Positions 16,201 to 24,942 of a DNA stretch of 64,000 bases are shown here, piece by piece. Positions within the stretch are counted from its first letter, which is position 1, and each line of letters starts with the position of its first letter. The stretch is from Variovorax sp. DXTD-1. GTDB taxonomy: Bacteria > Pseudomonadota > Gammaproteobacteria > Burkholderiales > Burkholderiaceae_C. Position numbers and translations under genes: made by a program. Where the stretch lies: the NCBI RefSeq assembly GCF_003984625.1, contig NZ_RWKH01000001.1, positions 310,001-374,000 on the forward strand, given 5' to 3'. The notes beneath the pieces were generated by a model. It did no database searches, was not told where the DNA came from, and saw only the letters and a list, made by a program, of their open reading frames with translations.

Positions 16201-18489
16201 TCATCGGCGGGCGTTCTTCGCAACCACGCCCGCGCCGCGCACTTCGATCCTGCGCTGGTCGACCACCTTGCCTGCCGCGTCGACGAGTTCGATCACGTGG
16301 CGCCCCGGCCAGGGCAGCCATTGCGCGCTGTTGCCGCGCGCAAAGTGCTTGCCGTCGATGCGCCATTGCACGCCGCGGCCTTCGGACTCGAAGCGCACGC
16401 GCTGGTGCAGGGGCGGAATGTCCGGATCGAGCGCGATGATGGTGCCGTCGACCGGCGCGACGATGCGCGCCGCCGCGGTGTTTGCCGCCCGCGCGCCCGC
16501 GCCGGAGTCGAGCGCAAAGAGCGGTTGCTCCGTGCCCTGCAGGAACCATTCGCTGCGTGCCGCTTCGAGCGGATTGCCGTCGGTGCCGGGCCCGAAAGCC
16601 ACGCGCGCCTCCACCAGCCCGGTGGGCGGCCTGGGCGCGCGGCTCGGCTCGCGTGCGTGCAAAAAGCGCATCACCTCGGCCCATACCGGGGCTGCGCCGC
16701 TGGTGCCGCTCACGTCCCACATCGACGCGCCGCTCGCGTTACCCACCCACACGCCGACTGTGTAGCGCTGCGACCAGCCCACGGCCCAGTTGTCGCGCAT
16801 GTCCTTGCTGGTGCCGGTTTTCACCGCGGTCCAGAAGCGCGTGGAAAGAATGCTGTCGAGCCCGAAGGTGCGCGTGCGTGCGTTCGCGTCGGACAGGATG
16901 TCGCCGACGATGAAGGCCGCGGCCGGGTCGAGCATGGGTGCGACAGCGGATGCGTTGTCCCCAGCCTTGGCCTTGGCGGATGAGGCCGGCGGCGGCGCGG
17001 CCGTGCGCACCGTGAGCGTGGTGGTTCCGTAGCGCCCGCCGTTGGCCAGCATGCGATAGGCATTGGCGAGCGACAGCAGCGACACCTCGGCGCTGCCGAG
17101 CGCGAGGCTGTAGCCGTAGTAGTCGCCACTTTCGCGCAGCGGCAGCCCGGCCGCGCGCAACTGCCGCGCGAACGATTCGGGCGACACCATCACCAGCGTT
17201 CGCACGGCCGGCACGTTGAGCGATGCGGCAAGCGCCGTGCGCGCCGACACCGGTCCCTTGAACTGGCGGTCGTAGTTCTGCGGAATGTAGAGGCCGCTGG
17301 CCGTGTTGATCTGCGCCGACGAATCGTCGATCAGCGATGCCGCGGTGAGCCGCCTCTCGGCAATGGCCTGCGCATAGAGCAGCGGCTTGAGCGTGGAGCC
17401 CGGCTGGCGCAGCGCGGTGACCGCATCGACCTCGGCCGCCTGGCTCAGCGGGCCCGACGAGCCGACCCACGCGAGCACTTCGCCGCTCGCGTTGTCGAGC
17501 ACCACCAGCGCGCCGTCTTCCACATGGCGCCCGCGCAGTTCTTTCAGGTGGCGCTGCAGCGCGTCGAGCGCAAAGCGCTGCAGCGGCGCGCGCAAGGTGG
17601 TGCGCACGGCGGTTTCCCTCGGGCCTGCTTGCCGCGCGGGCGCCGCGGACTTTGCGGTCGCTTCGGCTTCGGCCAACTCCTTCAGCACGCGCCGCGCCGC
17701 ATGCGGCGCAATGCCTTCGTTCGCATCGAACGCCCGCCGCTGCACGGCTGCGCTGGTGAACATGTCGAGCGCATCGCAGTCGATCTTCTGGCCCGGCTCC
17801 ATCGCGCGCATGACCTCGCACGCGCGCTGTGCCACGTGCGCCGGCTTGGCGTTGGGCGCGCGCACCAGCGCCGCGGCCACCGCGGCCTCGCGCGCGTCCA
17901 GTCCGCTCGGCGCCTTGCCGAACAGCGTGCGCGAAAGCGCATCGATGCCCACGATCTCGCCGCGGAACGGCACGGTGTTGAGGTAGGCCTCCAGGATCTG
18001 GTCCTTGCGCCAGTTGCGCTCCAACTGCGTGGCCGCCACGGTCTGGCCGATCTTCTGCGTGAAGGTGCGTCCGCTGTTGGCGCGGCGCAGGTCTTCGTCG
18101 AGCAGGCCCGACAGCTGCATCGTGATGGTCGAGGCGCCGCGCGTGCGCGTGTTCCACAGGTTGGCCCACGCGGCCGACGACACCGCGCGCCAGTCGATGC
18201 CGCTATGCTCGTAGAACCGCTTGTCTTCGCTCAGCACCATGGCCATGCGCAGCGCCGGCGACACATCGGCCAGCGCAATCCACTGGCCGCGCCGCACCGT
18301 GGCATCGGTGCGCACGCGCTGCAGCAGCTCGCCGCTGCGGTCGAGCACCGCGGTGTCGGAAGAACGGAACTCGCGCTTCACCTCGTCGAAGCTCACGACG
18401 CCGGCGGCAAGCGCAAGCGCCGGCTGCGCGCAGGCCGCCACGATCAACGCGGCGACAAGATGGCTGGCGGTAAATGACGGGCGATGCAT
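16201..18489 (-). CDS. pbpC: Penicillin-binding protein 1C
   Basis: The 762-residue bifunctional peptidoglycan synthase is anchored by an N-terminal hydrophobic segment (about residues 10-30). The GT51 transglycosylase domain has Glu88 in SEDKRFYEH and RGASTITMQL. The transpeptidase domain has S365-T-L-K368, S423-L-N425 and K557-T-G. The C-terminal roughly 90 residues (from about GARAANTAAARIVAPVDGTIIALDPDI) form the BiPBP_C domain diagnostic of PBP1C. The frame is open further upstream, but the ATG at 18489 gives the usual N terminus. In E. coli pbpC is next to the alpha-2-macroglobulin gene; here that gene is about 10 kb away on the same strand. Confidence 0.94.
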   Translation of the reverse strand: MHRPSFTASHLVAALIVAACAQPALALAAGVVSFDEVKREFRSSDTAVLDRSGELLQRVRTDATVRRGQWIALADVSPALRMAMVLSEDKRFYEHSGIDWRAVSSAAWANLWNTRTRGASTITMQLSGLLDEDLRRANSGRTFTQKIGQTVAATQLERNWRKDQILEAYLNTVPFRGEIVGIDALSRTLFGKAPSGLDAREAAVAAALVRAPNAKPAHVAQRACEVMRAMEPGQKIDCDALDMFTSAAVQRRAFDANEGIAPHAARRVLKELAEAEATAKSAAPARQAGPRETAVRTTLRAPLQRFALDALQRHLKELRGRHVEDGALVVLDNASGEVLAWVGSSGPLSQAAEVDAVTALRQPGSTLKPLLYAQAIAERRLTAASLIDDSSAQINTASGLYIPQNYDRQFKGPVSARTALAASLNVPAVRTLVMVSPESFARQLRAAGLPLRESGDYYGYSLALGSAEVSLLSLANAYRMLANGGRYGTTTLTVRTAAPPPASSAKAKAGDNASAVAPMLDPAAAFIVGDILSDANARTRTFGLDSILSTRFWTAVKTGTSKDMRDNWAVGWSQRYTVGVWVGNASGASMWDVSGTSGAAPVWAEVMRFLHAREPSRAPRPPTGLVEARVAFGPGTDGNPLEAARSEWFLQGTEQPLFALDSGAGARAANTAAARIVAPVDGTIIALDPDIPPLHQRVRFESEGRGVQWRIDGKHFARGNSAQWLPWPGRHVIELVDAAGKVVDQRRIEVRGAGVVAKNARR

Positions 18490-18760
18490 GGAGGGCGTGA
18501 ACTGGAGGAGGGCAAATCGGTGGCCAAGCCGCGCCATTCTCGGCGATGCGCCCACGGGAACTGCACCTACTTCGACTCGGGCGTGCCGCCGCCTCCCTTG
18601 CTCAGCAATTACAGCCAAAGTTCACAGCAAGGTTCCACATCCGGTAACGAACTTCACGCCCGAGCGTCATTCGGGATACGCAGCCGAGACGGAGGCGGCC
18701 TTCAATGCGGACGACGGCTTGCGGAGGCAGGCCGCGTTTGAAAACTCCAAGGAGAAAATC

Positions 18761-18970
18761 ATGAAGAAGACATTGGCCATTCTGCTTGCCGCATCGGCTA
18801 TTCTGGCCGGCTGCGTGGTTGCACCGTACGACCGTCCGCCCCCGCCGCGCGGCCAGTACCATGGCGGCGACCGAGACCGCGACGGCGTGCCCAACCGCTA
18901 TGACCGCGACCGCGATGGCGACGGGGTGCCCAACCGGTACGACCGCCGGCCGAACAACCCGTATCGCTGA
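18761..18970 (+). CDS. Small lipoprotein with two EF-hand-like calcium loops
   Basis: The 69-residue product has a lipoprotein signal peptide (MKKTLAILLAASAILAGC) with Cys18 in an LAGC lipobox. After a Pro-rich linker come two 12-residue loops, DRDRDGVPNRYD (37-48) and DRDGDGVPNRYD (50-61), each fitting DxDxDGxxNxxD as in EF-hand or thrombospondin type 3 calcium sites. AAGGAG precedes the ATG. Expected location is the outer membrane or periplasm. Calcium binding is inferred from the motif only. The 271-base region upstream, shared with divergent pbpC, holds no other gene that I can see. Confidence 0.8.
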   Translation: MKKTLAILLAASAILAGCVVAPYDRPPPPRGQYHGGDRDRDGVPNRYDRDRDGDGVPNRYDRRPNNPYR

Positions 18971-18988
18971 TCCAGGCTGCAGCGCGCC

Positions 18989-19615
18989 TCAGGCGGGCCG
19001 GCGCGCGAGCAGCGCCCACACGCCCGCCGCGCTCAGCAGCGAACCGCCCGCAAGGTTGAAGCGCCGCTGCGCGCGCGGCGACGAAAGCAGCTTGCGGGCC
19101 GATCCCGCAAACACGGCATAGAGCGTGGCATTGAGCGCCGCCATGGCCACGAAGGTGACCGCCAGCACCCACAGCTGGCGCGTCATGTCGGCCGCGGGGC
19201 TCAGGAACTGCGGCAAGAACGCCACGAAGAACACGATGCCCTTGGGGTTGAGCGCCGTTACCAGGTAGGTATTGGCGAACAGCCGCCAGCGCGAATCGGG
19301 TGCCGCAGGCGCCGCGACTTCGGACGACGTGATGCCCGCGCGCAGCAGCTTGATGCCCAGGTACAGCAGGTACAGGCCGCCCGCCCACTTCACCACCGTG
19401 AACCAGAACGCCGAAGCGGCCAGCAGCGCACCCAGGCCGAGCAGCGAAACCACCAGCGCCGTCGAATCGCCCAGCGCCACAGCCGCCACCAGCGGCACAT
19501 TGGCGCGCCGGCCGTGCGACATGGAATAGCTGATCACCGTGAGGATGGTCGGGCCGGGAATGATCAGCAGCACGGCCGATGCCGCCACGAAGGCGAGCCA
19601 GAGTTCAACGGGCAT
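18989..19615 (-). CDS. LysE/RhtB-family amino-acid exporter
   Basis: The 208-residue inner-membrane protein has about six hydrophobic segments and family signatures: an N-terminal IPGPTILTVISYSMSHGRR stretch, KWAGGLYLLYLGIKLLR near 75-92 and TALNPKGIVFFVAFLPQF near 119-136. RhtB proteins export homoserine, threonine or other amino acids. It is the last gene of the minus-strand run that starts at phnD, 27 bases after the DUF2277 gene. The C-terminal helix runs to a short RRPA tail. Confidence 0.9.
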   Translation of the reverse strand: MPVELWLAFVAASAVLLIIPGPTILTVISYSMSHGRRANVPLVAAVALGDSTALVVSLLGLGALLAASAFWFTVVKWAGGLYLLYLGIKLLRAGITSSEVAAPAAPDSRWRLFANTYLVTALNPKGIVFFVAFLPQFLSPAADMTRQLWVLAVTFVAMAALNATLYAVFAGSARKLLSSPRAQRRFNLAGGSLLSAAGVWALLARRPA

Positions 19616-19642
19616 GAAAAGTCTCCAGGGTTGTTGTTGCGT

Positions 19643-19912
19643 TCAGGTGCCGAAGCGCGCGGCCGACCTGGCCTTGGCACGCTCCGCCTCTATGGCGCGG
19701 TCGCGCGGCTCGGCAGTGGTCACCAGCGACTCGATCAGGCGGGCGGCCGTTGCAGCGACTTCATCGACCGCGCGCTCGAAGGCCTCCTGGTTGGCCTTGG
19801 AAGGCACGCTGAAGCCGCTGAGCTTGCGCACGAACTGCAGCGCCGCGGCGCGAATCTCCTGCTCGGTGGCCGGAGGCTCGAAGTTGTAGAGGGTCTTGAT
19901 GCTTCTGCACAT
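19643..19912 (-). CDS. DUF2277 family protein
   Basis: The 89-residue protein begins MCRSIKTLYNFEPPAT, the hallmark of DUF2277, and continues as two or three helices. It has Cys2 right after the initiator, followed by RSIKTL, both conserved in the family. Function is unknown. It is 12 bases downstream of the GNAT gene and 27 upstream of the rhtB gene, within the same minus-strand run as mnmH. Confidence 0.88.
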   Translation of the reverse strand: MCRSIKTLYNFEPPATEQEIRAAALQFVRKLSGFSVPSKANQEAFERAVDEVAATAARLIESLVTTAEPRDRAIEAERAKARSAARFGT

Positions 19913-19924
19913 GGGAGCTCCATT

Positions 19925-20350
19925 TCACTCGATCAGCCCGCGCTCCGCGGCCTGCGCCTGGTTCTCGAAAACGGCCATGGCGGTCTTCATGCGCCTGAAG
20001 CCGAACTTTTCGTAGAAGGGCTCCTTGCCGGCCACCGCATACAGAATGATCTTGCGGTGGCCCTTCGAAAGATCCATGAGCCGAGAGACGAGCTGCTTGC
20101 CAAGGCCCGTGCCCTGATGCGTGGGGTGCACCGCCACGTCGCAGATGTAGGAGCAGTCGAGCCCGTCGGCCACTGCACGCCCGGCGCCGACCATGCGGCC
20201 GTTGTCGTACACGAAGCACTTGAACATGCTGTTGGAGAACACGAGCTTCAGCCCGTCGGGCTGCTTGTTGCCGAGCGGTGCGGCCTGGTAGAGCCGCGAG
20301 AGTTCTTCCCAGTCGATGCCTTGGAGCGAATGGCGCCATTCGAGTGTCAT
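19925..20350 (-). CDS. GNAT-family N-acetyltransferase
   Basis: The 141-residue protein is a single GNAT domain. The acetyl-CoA pyrophosphate loop is HPTHQGTGLGKQLV near residues 76-89, matching Q/RxxGxG/A, preceded by the CDVAVHP strand and followed by the FYEKFGF segment typical of motif B. The substrate is unknown; it could be a protein, amine or antibiotic. It starts 28 bases after the mnmH stop on the same strand, so it is likely co-transcribed. Confidence 0.88.
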   Translation of the reverse strand: MTLEWRHSLQGIDWEELSRLYQAAPLGNKQPDGLKLVFSNSMFKCFVYDNGRMVGAGRAVADGLDCSYICDVAVHPTHQGTGLGKQLVSRLMDLSKGHRKIILYAVAGKEPFYEKFGFRRMKTAMAVFENQAQAAERGLIE

Positions 20351-20378
20351 GGAGCGTGCCTTCTCTTTTTTCGGCCGG

Positions 20379-21452
20379 TCACCCGGCCGCGTTCAAGCGC
20401 AGGATGGCGTCCGCCACGGCTTCGATGCCTTGGTCCGTCAGGTCGGGTGCCGCCACCTGCTGGCGCAGCGGCCACTTTTCGAAATGGCGCGCCTGCGAGC
20501 GTTCGTAGTGCGGATCGTAGTGAAGTGCCATCAGTTCCGCAAAAAGCTGCGGCAGGTCGCCCGCCATCGCCCACTCCTGCCAGCGCTGCACCACCGCCTT
20601 GCCCTGCATTTCCTTCAGCCTGCCGAGCTGTTCCGCGAGCGCCGCGCGGTCGTCGCCCAGGTAGGCATAGTCGCGCAGCAGGTAGTCGAGCCGCGCGGCC
20701 GCATCCGCCTGAATTTCGATGCATGCGGCGGCGCGCATGTACGCGACCAGCGGAATGGGAACCGAGAGCCGGCCGATGCGGGCGCTCTCACCTTCCACAT
20801 ACAGCGTGCGCGAGAGGTCGAGCGCACCGAAGCAGGTGGCAATGCGGGTTTCGAACTGCTTTTGCGACGGCTGCGGCACGCCGGGCAGGGCGCCCAGCAG
20901 CGAGCCCTTGTGGCTGGCGTAGTGTTCGAGGTCGAGCACCTGTTCGCCGCGCGCGGCCAGCGCCTGCAGCACGCGCGTCTTGGCGCTGCCCGTGGCACCG
21001 CAGATCACCTTGAGCCGCAGCTTGGGCACCGTGGCCTCGATCTGCGCCAGCACATGGTGGCGAAAGCTCTTGTAGCCGCCGGCAAGCTGCTGCGCGTCCC
21101 AGCCGACCAGGCGCAGCCAGGTCACCATCGAACCGCTGCGAAGCCCACCGCGCCAGCAATACACGAGCGGCCGCCAGTTGGCGGGCTGCTCGCTGAAGCG
21201 TTCGCGCAGGTGCCGCGCGAGGTTGGCGGCCACCATGGCGCCGCCCACGCGCCGCGCTTCGAACGCGCCGGTCTGCTTGTAGATGGTGCCGACGATGCGG
21301 CGCTCTTCGTCGTCGAGCACCGGGCAGTTGATGGCGCCGGGAATATGGTCGAGCGCAAACTCGGAGGGCGAGCGCGCGTCGATGACGGTGTCGAACCGGG
21401 GCAGGTCGGCCACGCGCGTGGGCTGGTGGCGCGGGTTGTCTTGGTCACGCAT
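20379..21452 (-). CDS. mnmH: tRNA 2-selenouridine synthase MnmH (SelU/YbbB)
   Basis: The 357-residue enzyme replaces sulfur of 2-thiouridine at the tRNA wobble position with selenium from selenophosphate, by way of a geranylated intermediate. It has an N-terminal rhodanese domain with the active Cys99 in YCWRGGLRSGSM, equivalent to E. coli Cys97. A P-loop domain follows with GATGSAKT at 152-159. Length is normal. The ATG at 21452 overlaps the stop of the upstream phnE by 8 bases, so translation is coupled to the ABC transporter. SelD, which makes the selenium donor, is divergent at the far end of the same cluster. Confidence 0.95.
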   Translation of the reverse strand: MRDQDNPRHQPTRVADLPRFDTVIDARSPSEFALDHIPGAINCPVLDDEERRIVGTIYKQTGAFEARRVGGAMVAANLARHLRERFSEQPANWRPLVYCWRGGLRSGSMVTWLRLVGWDAQQLAGGYKSFRHHVLAQIEATVPKLRLKVICGATGSAKTRVLQALAARGEQVLDLEHYASHKGSLLGALPGVPQPSQKQFETRIATCFGALDLSRTLYVEGESARIGRLSVPIPLVAYMRAAACIEIQADAAARLDYLLRDYAYLGDDRAALAEQLGRLKEMQGKAVVQRWQEWAMAGDLPQLFAELMALHYDPHYERSQARHFEKWPLRQQVAAPDLTDQGIEAVADAILRLNAAG

Positions 21453-22248
21453 GGGCGTGCCCCAGGTTGCGCCGCAGCCGGCCGCTTGCCAGGTCGACAA
21501 GGGCCACCAGGACGAACATTGCAATCAATACGGTCATGGCCTGCTGCTGTTGAAAGATCGACAAGTGAAAGTAGAGAAGCTGGCCCAGGCCGCCGCCGCC
21601 GACAAAACCCAGCACCGCGGCCATCCGGATGTTCATTTCCCAACGATACAGCGCATAGGCCACCCATTGCGGCAGCACGAGCGGAAGGCTGCCGTAGGCA
21701 AAGGCCGCTGCCGCGCCGGTACCACTGAGAACCAGTGCCTGCTCGGGTTCGCGCGGCGCGTTCTCCAGGCTTTCGGCGAACAGGCGGCCCAGCACGCCGG
21801 TGGTATGCAGCGCGAGCGCCAAGGCTCCGGCAAACGGGCCGATGCCCGCGGCCAGCACCATGAGCGCGGCCCACACCAGTTCAGGCACGCTGCGCAGAAA
21901 GTTGAGGACAAAACGGCAGCCCTGCCGCACCAGGAGGCCCGACCTGCCCGAGGCCGGCAATGCCAGCGCGGCGGCTCCCGCGGCGGCCAGCAGCGTGCCC
22001 AGCGCCGAAACGGCCAGCGTCTGAAGCGCGCCCCACGCCGTCTTGGAAAGGAAGGCGCTCGAAAAATCGGGCGGAAAAAACTCGGCGATGAACTTGCCCA
22101 TGAAGCCGATCGATTCCGCCGTGAACAGCGCGCGGTAGTCGATGGCCAGATACGCAAAGCTGGCCACCACGGCCGCCAGAACCAATGCCGATGCCACCCA
22201 GCAGCGGATGCAGCGGGGCGGCCTGGCCAAGTCGACGCGCCCGTTCAT
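21445..22248 (-). CDS. phnE: Phosphonate-type ABC transporter permease (second PhnE)
   Basis: The 267-residue inner-membrane permease has about six hydrophobic segments and the binding-protein-dependent transport loop (about YRWEMNIRMAAVLGFVGGGGLG), which docks the ATPase, plus NFLRSVPELVWAALMV earlier. It is PhnE-like, as is the gene immediately upstream; the two probably form a heterodimeric channel. Its ATG overlaps the upstream phnE stop by 4 bases (ATGA), and its own stop overlaps the mnmH start by 8 bases. Substrate assignment depends on context and may be a selenium oxyanion rather than phosphonate (inference). Confidence 0.9.
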   Translation of the reverse strand: MNGRVDLARPPRCIRCWVASALVLAAVVASFAYLAIDYRALFTAESIGFMGKFIAEFFPPDFSSAFLSKTAWGALQTLAVSALGTLLAAAGAAALALPASGRSGLLVRQGCRFVLNFLRSVPELVWAALMVLAAGIGPFAGALALALHTTGVLGRLFAESLENAPREPEQALVLSGTGAAAAFAYGSLPLVLPQWVAYALYRWEMNIRMAAVLGFVGGGGLGQLLYFHLSIFQQQQAMTVLIAMFVLVALVDLASGRLRRNLGHAHA

Positions 22249-23099
22249 GCGAGCAACCGCCGCAACGCATTGCTCAGCGCATCGGCGAGCAGCACCAGCA
22301 CCAGGAACACCAGCAGGATGCTGCTGGCCTCGCCGCCGTTGAGCATCTTCATCGACTGGTCCATGAGCTGGCCCAGGCCGCCCGCGCCCACGAAGCCCAT
22401 CACCACCGAGGCCCTGACGGCACATTCCCAGCGGTACACCGTGTACGAGATGAGCTCCTGCGCGGAGTTGGGCAACAGGCCGTACACCAGTGCGGCAAAG
22501 CGCCCGCTGCCGCTTTCCAGCAACGCGCGGGCGGGGCGTGTGTCGGTCGATTCGAGCACCTCGGCATACACCTTGCCGAGCATGCCGCCATAGGTGATGG
22601 CCAGCGCCAGCACGCCCGCCGCCGGGCCCAAGCCGAGCGCACGCACGAAGACCAGCGCCCAGACGATCTCGGGCACGGCGCGCAGCACCATCAGCACCGA
22701 GCGCCCGGCTTGCCGCACCATGCCGGCCTTCGCACGGCCCGGGCCGGGGCCGATGCGCGACACCGAAAGCGCGCGCGTGGTCACGAAAGCCAGCGGCGCG
22801 CCGATGACGAATGCCAGCGCCGTGCCCGCCGTGGCCATGGCCAGCGTCTCCAGCGTGGCCTTGCCCAGCATCGCCAGAAAATCCGGTGCGGTTTCGGGCG
22901 GCAGAAAGCCGGCCAGGAAACCGCCTATTACCTGCAGGTTGCCGGGCGCGAACAGGGCCGACGGCGCAAAGCCCGACAGCTGCAGCATCGGCCATGCGAT
23001 GACGAGCGCGGCCAGCAGCCACACGACGCGGCGGCGCGCTAGCGGGTCGCGCAGCGCGGGCGCTGTGCGTGGCGGCGATGGCTGCTGCACGGTGCTCAC
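22245..23099 (-). CDS. phnE: Phosphonate-type ABC transporter permease (first PhnE)
   Basis: The 284-residue permease has about six hydrophobic segments, an ATMAVTGT-like [18 protein letters not shown] region, [13 protein letters not shown] and a docking loop [22 protein letters not shown]. The start is a GTG at 23099 whose bases overlap the phnC stop by 4 (GTGA); the open frame further upstream is a shadow of phnC. The stop overlaps the second phnE start. It is closely related to, but distinct from, its neighbour, as in several phnCDE1E2 operons. Confidence 0.9.
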   Translation of the reverse strand: MSTVQQPSPPRTAPALRDPLARRRVVWLLAALVIAWPMLQLSGFAPSALFAPGNLQVIGGFLAGFLPPETAPDFLAMLGKATLETLAMATAGTALAFVIGAPLAFVTTRALSVSRIGPGPGRAKAGMVRQAGRSVLMVLRAVPEIVWALVFVRALGLGPAAGVLALAITYGGMLGKVYAEVLESTDTRPARALLESGSGRFAALVYGLLPNSAQELISYTVYRWECAVRASVVMGFVGAGGLGQLMDQSMKMLNGGEASSILLVFLVLVLLADALSNALRRLLA

Positions 23100-23935
23100 A
23101 GGCAATCCGGGCGTTCGATGGAGTTGACGGCGCTTGAAGCGAAGGGACCCGATGCGATGCCAAGAGGGCGTTCCGGTGCCTGCACCGGCAACCCGCCTTC
23201 GCTTGCATAGAGCGCCGCGAGCATCGATTCGGTCACATTGCCGACTGGCTCGTCGAACACCACTTGCCCACCGCGCATGCCGACGATGCGAGGAAACCAG
23301 CGCAGCGCCAGGTCGACCGCATGCAGCGAGGCCACAAGCGTGGCGCCGGTCGATTCGCTTTGCGCCACCAGCTGCTGCAGCGCGGTATCGGCCAGCGTCG
23401 GGTCGAGCGCGGACACCGGTTCGTCGGCCAGCAGCAGCGCGGGCCGCTGGTAGAGCACGCGCGCAATGCCCACGCGCTGCAGCTGGCCGCCGGAGAGGCG
23501 GTCGCAGCGGTCGAACAGCCGGTCTTCGAGCGAGAGGCGCGCCAGCACCTCGTGCGCGCCCGCAAGATCCGAAGGGCGCAGCAGCGAAGCCAGAGCGCGC
23601 ATCGCGCTCCATTGCCCCAGCCGTCCCGAGAGCACGGCGGTGACCACGCGCAGGCGCGGCGCAATCGGCGGGCTCTGGTGCACGGTGCCGATGCGGGAGC
23701 GCAGCGTGCGCAATGCGGGCGCAGCCAGGCTCCACGGCGATTCACCGAGCAGTTGCACCGTGCCTTCGCCGGGCCGCAGCGCGGCGCCGAGCACGCGCAG
23801 CAGCGTGGTCTTGCCCGCGCCGGAAGGCCCGATGACGGCCACCCGCTCGCCGCTGCGCGCCGCGAGCGACACGCCTTGCAGCGCGCGATGGCCGTTCGGG
23901 TGAACCAGCCCGACCCGGTCGAGCGAGAAACTCAC
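23096..23935 (-). CDS. phnC: Phosphonate-type ABC transporter ATP-binding protein (PhnC)
   Basis: The 279-residue ATPase has Walker [10 protein letters not shown] near residues 36-44, the ABC signature [15 protein letters not shown] near 147-161, Walker [13 protein letters not shown] near 167-178 and a switch His in ASLHAVDLA. It groups with PhnC-like proteins and has an unusual C-terminal extension of about 30 residues (after LPVQAPE) before the phnE overlap. It energises the paired PhnE channel. It lies 31 bases downstream of phnD. Confidence 0.9.
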   Translation of the reverse strand: MSFSLDRVGLVHPNGHRALQGVSLAARSGERVAVIGPSGAGKTTLLRVLGAALRPGEGTVQLLGESPWSLAAPALRTLRSRIGTVHQSPPIAPRLRVVTAVLSGRLGQWSAMRALASLLRPSDLAGAHEVLARLSLEDRLFDRCDRLSGGQLQRVGIARVLYQRPALLLADEPVSALDPTLADTALQQLVAQSESTGATLVASLHAVDLALRWFPRIVGMRGGQVVFDEPVGNVTESMLAALYASEGGLPVQAPERPLGIASGPFASSAVNSIERPDCL

Positions 23936-23966
23936 GCGACGGCTCCGCTGGCGCGCCGCAACGACA

Positions 23967-24824
23967 TCACTTGACCAGGCCGGCCGACTTGGCGGCAGCC
24001 TCGATGCCGTCGTAGTTCGACGACTTGGTGGCGACGAACTTGCTCGCGCGCTGCAGGTTCATGATGTCCTTCATGGCGGGATTGGCCGGGTCCAGCTTCA
24101 GGAAGGCCTCGGTGAGCTTCTTCGTCAGCGCCGGGTCGAGGCCGGGGCGCACGGTCCAGTTGTAGTCGTAGTAGGTGGGCGTGGTGGCCAGCACGCGCAC
24201 CTTGGCGGCGTTCGGGTTCTTGCTTTCGACCAGCTTCTCCCACACCGACGCGTTCAGCACGCCAGCTTCGGCGCGCGAGGCGGCCACGAAGGCCACTGTG
24301 GCATCGTGCGCACCGGAAAAAGCCACCGTCTTGAAGTCCTTTTCAGGATCGATGCCCGCTTGCATGAGGAAGTAGCGCGGCATCAGGCTGCCCGAGGTGG
24401 AGGAGGGCGCACCGAACGCGAAGGTCTTGCCCTTCAGGTCGGCCAGCGTCTTGGCGGTGCTTTCGACCGGCACGATGAACTTGCTGGTGAACACCTCGTC
24501 CTCCGCGCGCTGCACGATCGGTACCGCGCCGCCGTTCGTGCGAAGGCGGGCCTGCACGAAGGTGAAGCCGCCGAGCCACGCCAGGTCGATCTTGTTCGTG
24601 GCCAGGCCTTCGACCACCGCGGCGTAGTCGGTCACGGGCGTGAACTGCACCTCCATGCCGGTCTCCTTCTTCAGGTAGTCGCCCAGCGGCGTGAACTTGC
24701 GCTGCAGTTCGGTGGGCGCCTCGTCGGGAATGGCTGAGACGCGCAGCACCTTGCCTTGTGCGAAGGCACCCAGGGCGAAGGCGGACAGCGAGAGTGCAAG
24801 GGCGATGCGAAGGATGGGTTTCAT
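23967..24824 (-). CDS. phnD: PhnD-like oxyanion-binding periplasmic protein
   Basis: The 285-residue solute receptor has a signal peptide ending near AFAQG (residue 23). It belongs to the phosphate/phosphite/phosphonate-binding PhnD family: [29 protein letters not shown] near 64-92 and the anion-binding serine/threonine loop [11 protein letters not shown] (140-150). Proteins of this family bind tetrahedral oxyanions. It heads an operon that runs straight into mnmH and faces selD. No phosphonate-lyase or phosphonatase gene is in the window, so a selenium oxyanion is a plausible ligand (inference); phosphite, phosphonate or phosphate remain possible. Confidence 0.9.
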   Translation of the reverse strand: MKPILRIALALSLSAFALGAFAQGKVLRVSAIPDEAPTELQRKFTPLGDYLKKETGMEVQFTPVTDYAAVVEGLATNKIDLAWLGGFTFVQARLRTNGGAVPIVQRAEDEVFTSKFIVPVESTAKTLADLKGKTFAFGAPSSTSGSLMPRYFLMQAGIDPEKDFKTVAFSGAHDATVAFVAASRAEAGVLNASVWEKLVESKNPNAAKVRVLATTPTYYDYNWTVRPGLDPALTKKLTEAFLKLDPANPAMKDIMNLQRASKFVATKSSNYDGIEAAAKSAGLVK

Positions 24825-24942
24825 GGCGTGGCGCGGCATGGCGCAAGGAAGAAGGGACAACCTTCGATTGTAGAAACCCGTGTCCGGGCGCCGTTTGCGC
24901 GCGGCTTCGATAATGGGCGACTGCCCTGATACGGATTGCGCC
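24825..24942. promoter_or_regulatory. Divergent promoter region phnD / selD
   Basis: These 118 bases separate the phnD and selD starts and must contain both promoters. GATAAT at 24909-24914, 29 bases upstream of the selD ATG, resembles a -10 box; I see no matching -35 at the normal distance. No long inverted repeat is evident. A shared region would allow selenium supply and use to be co-regulated. Confidence 0.4.
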
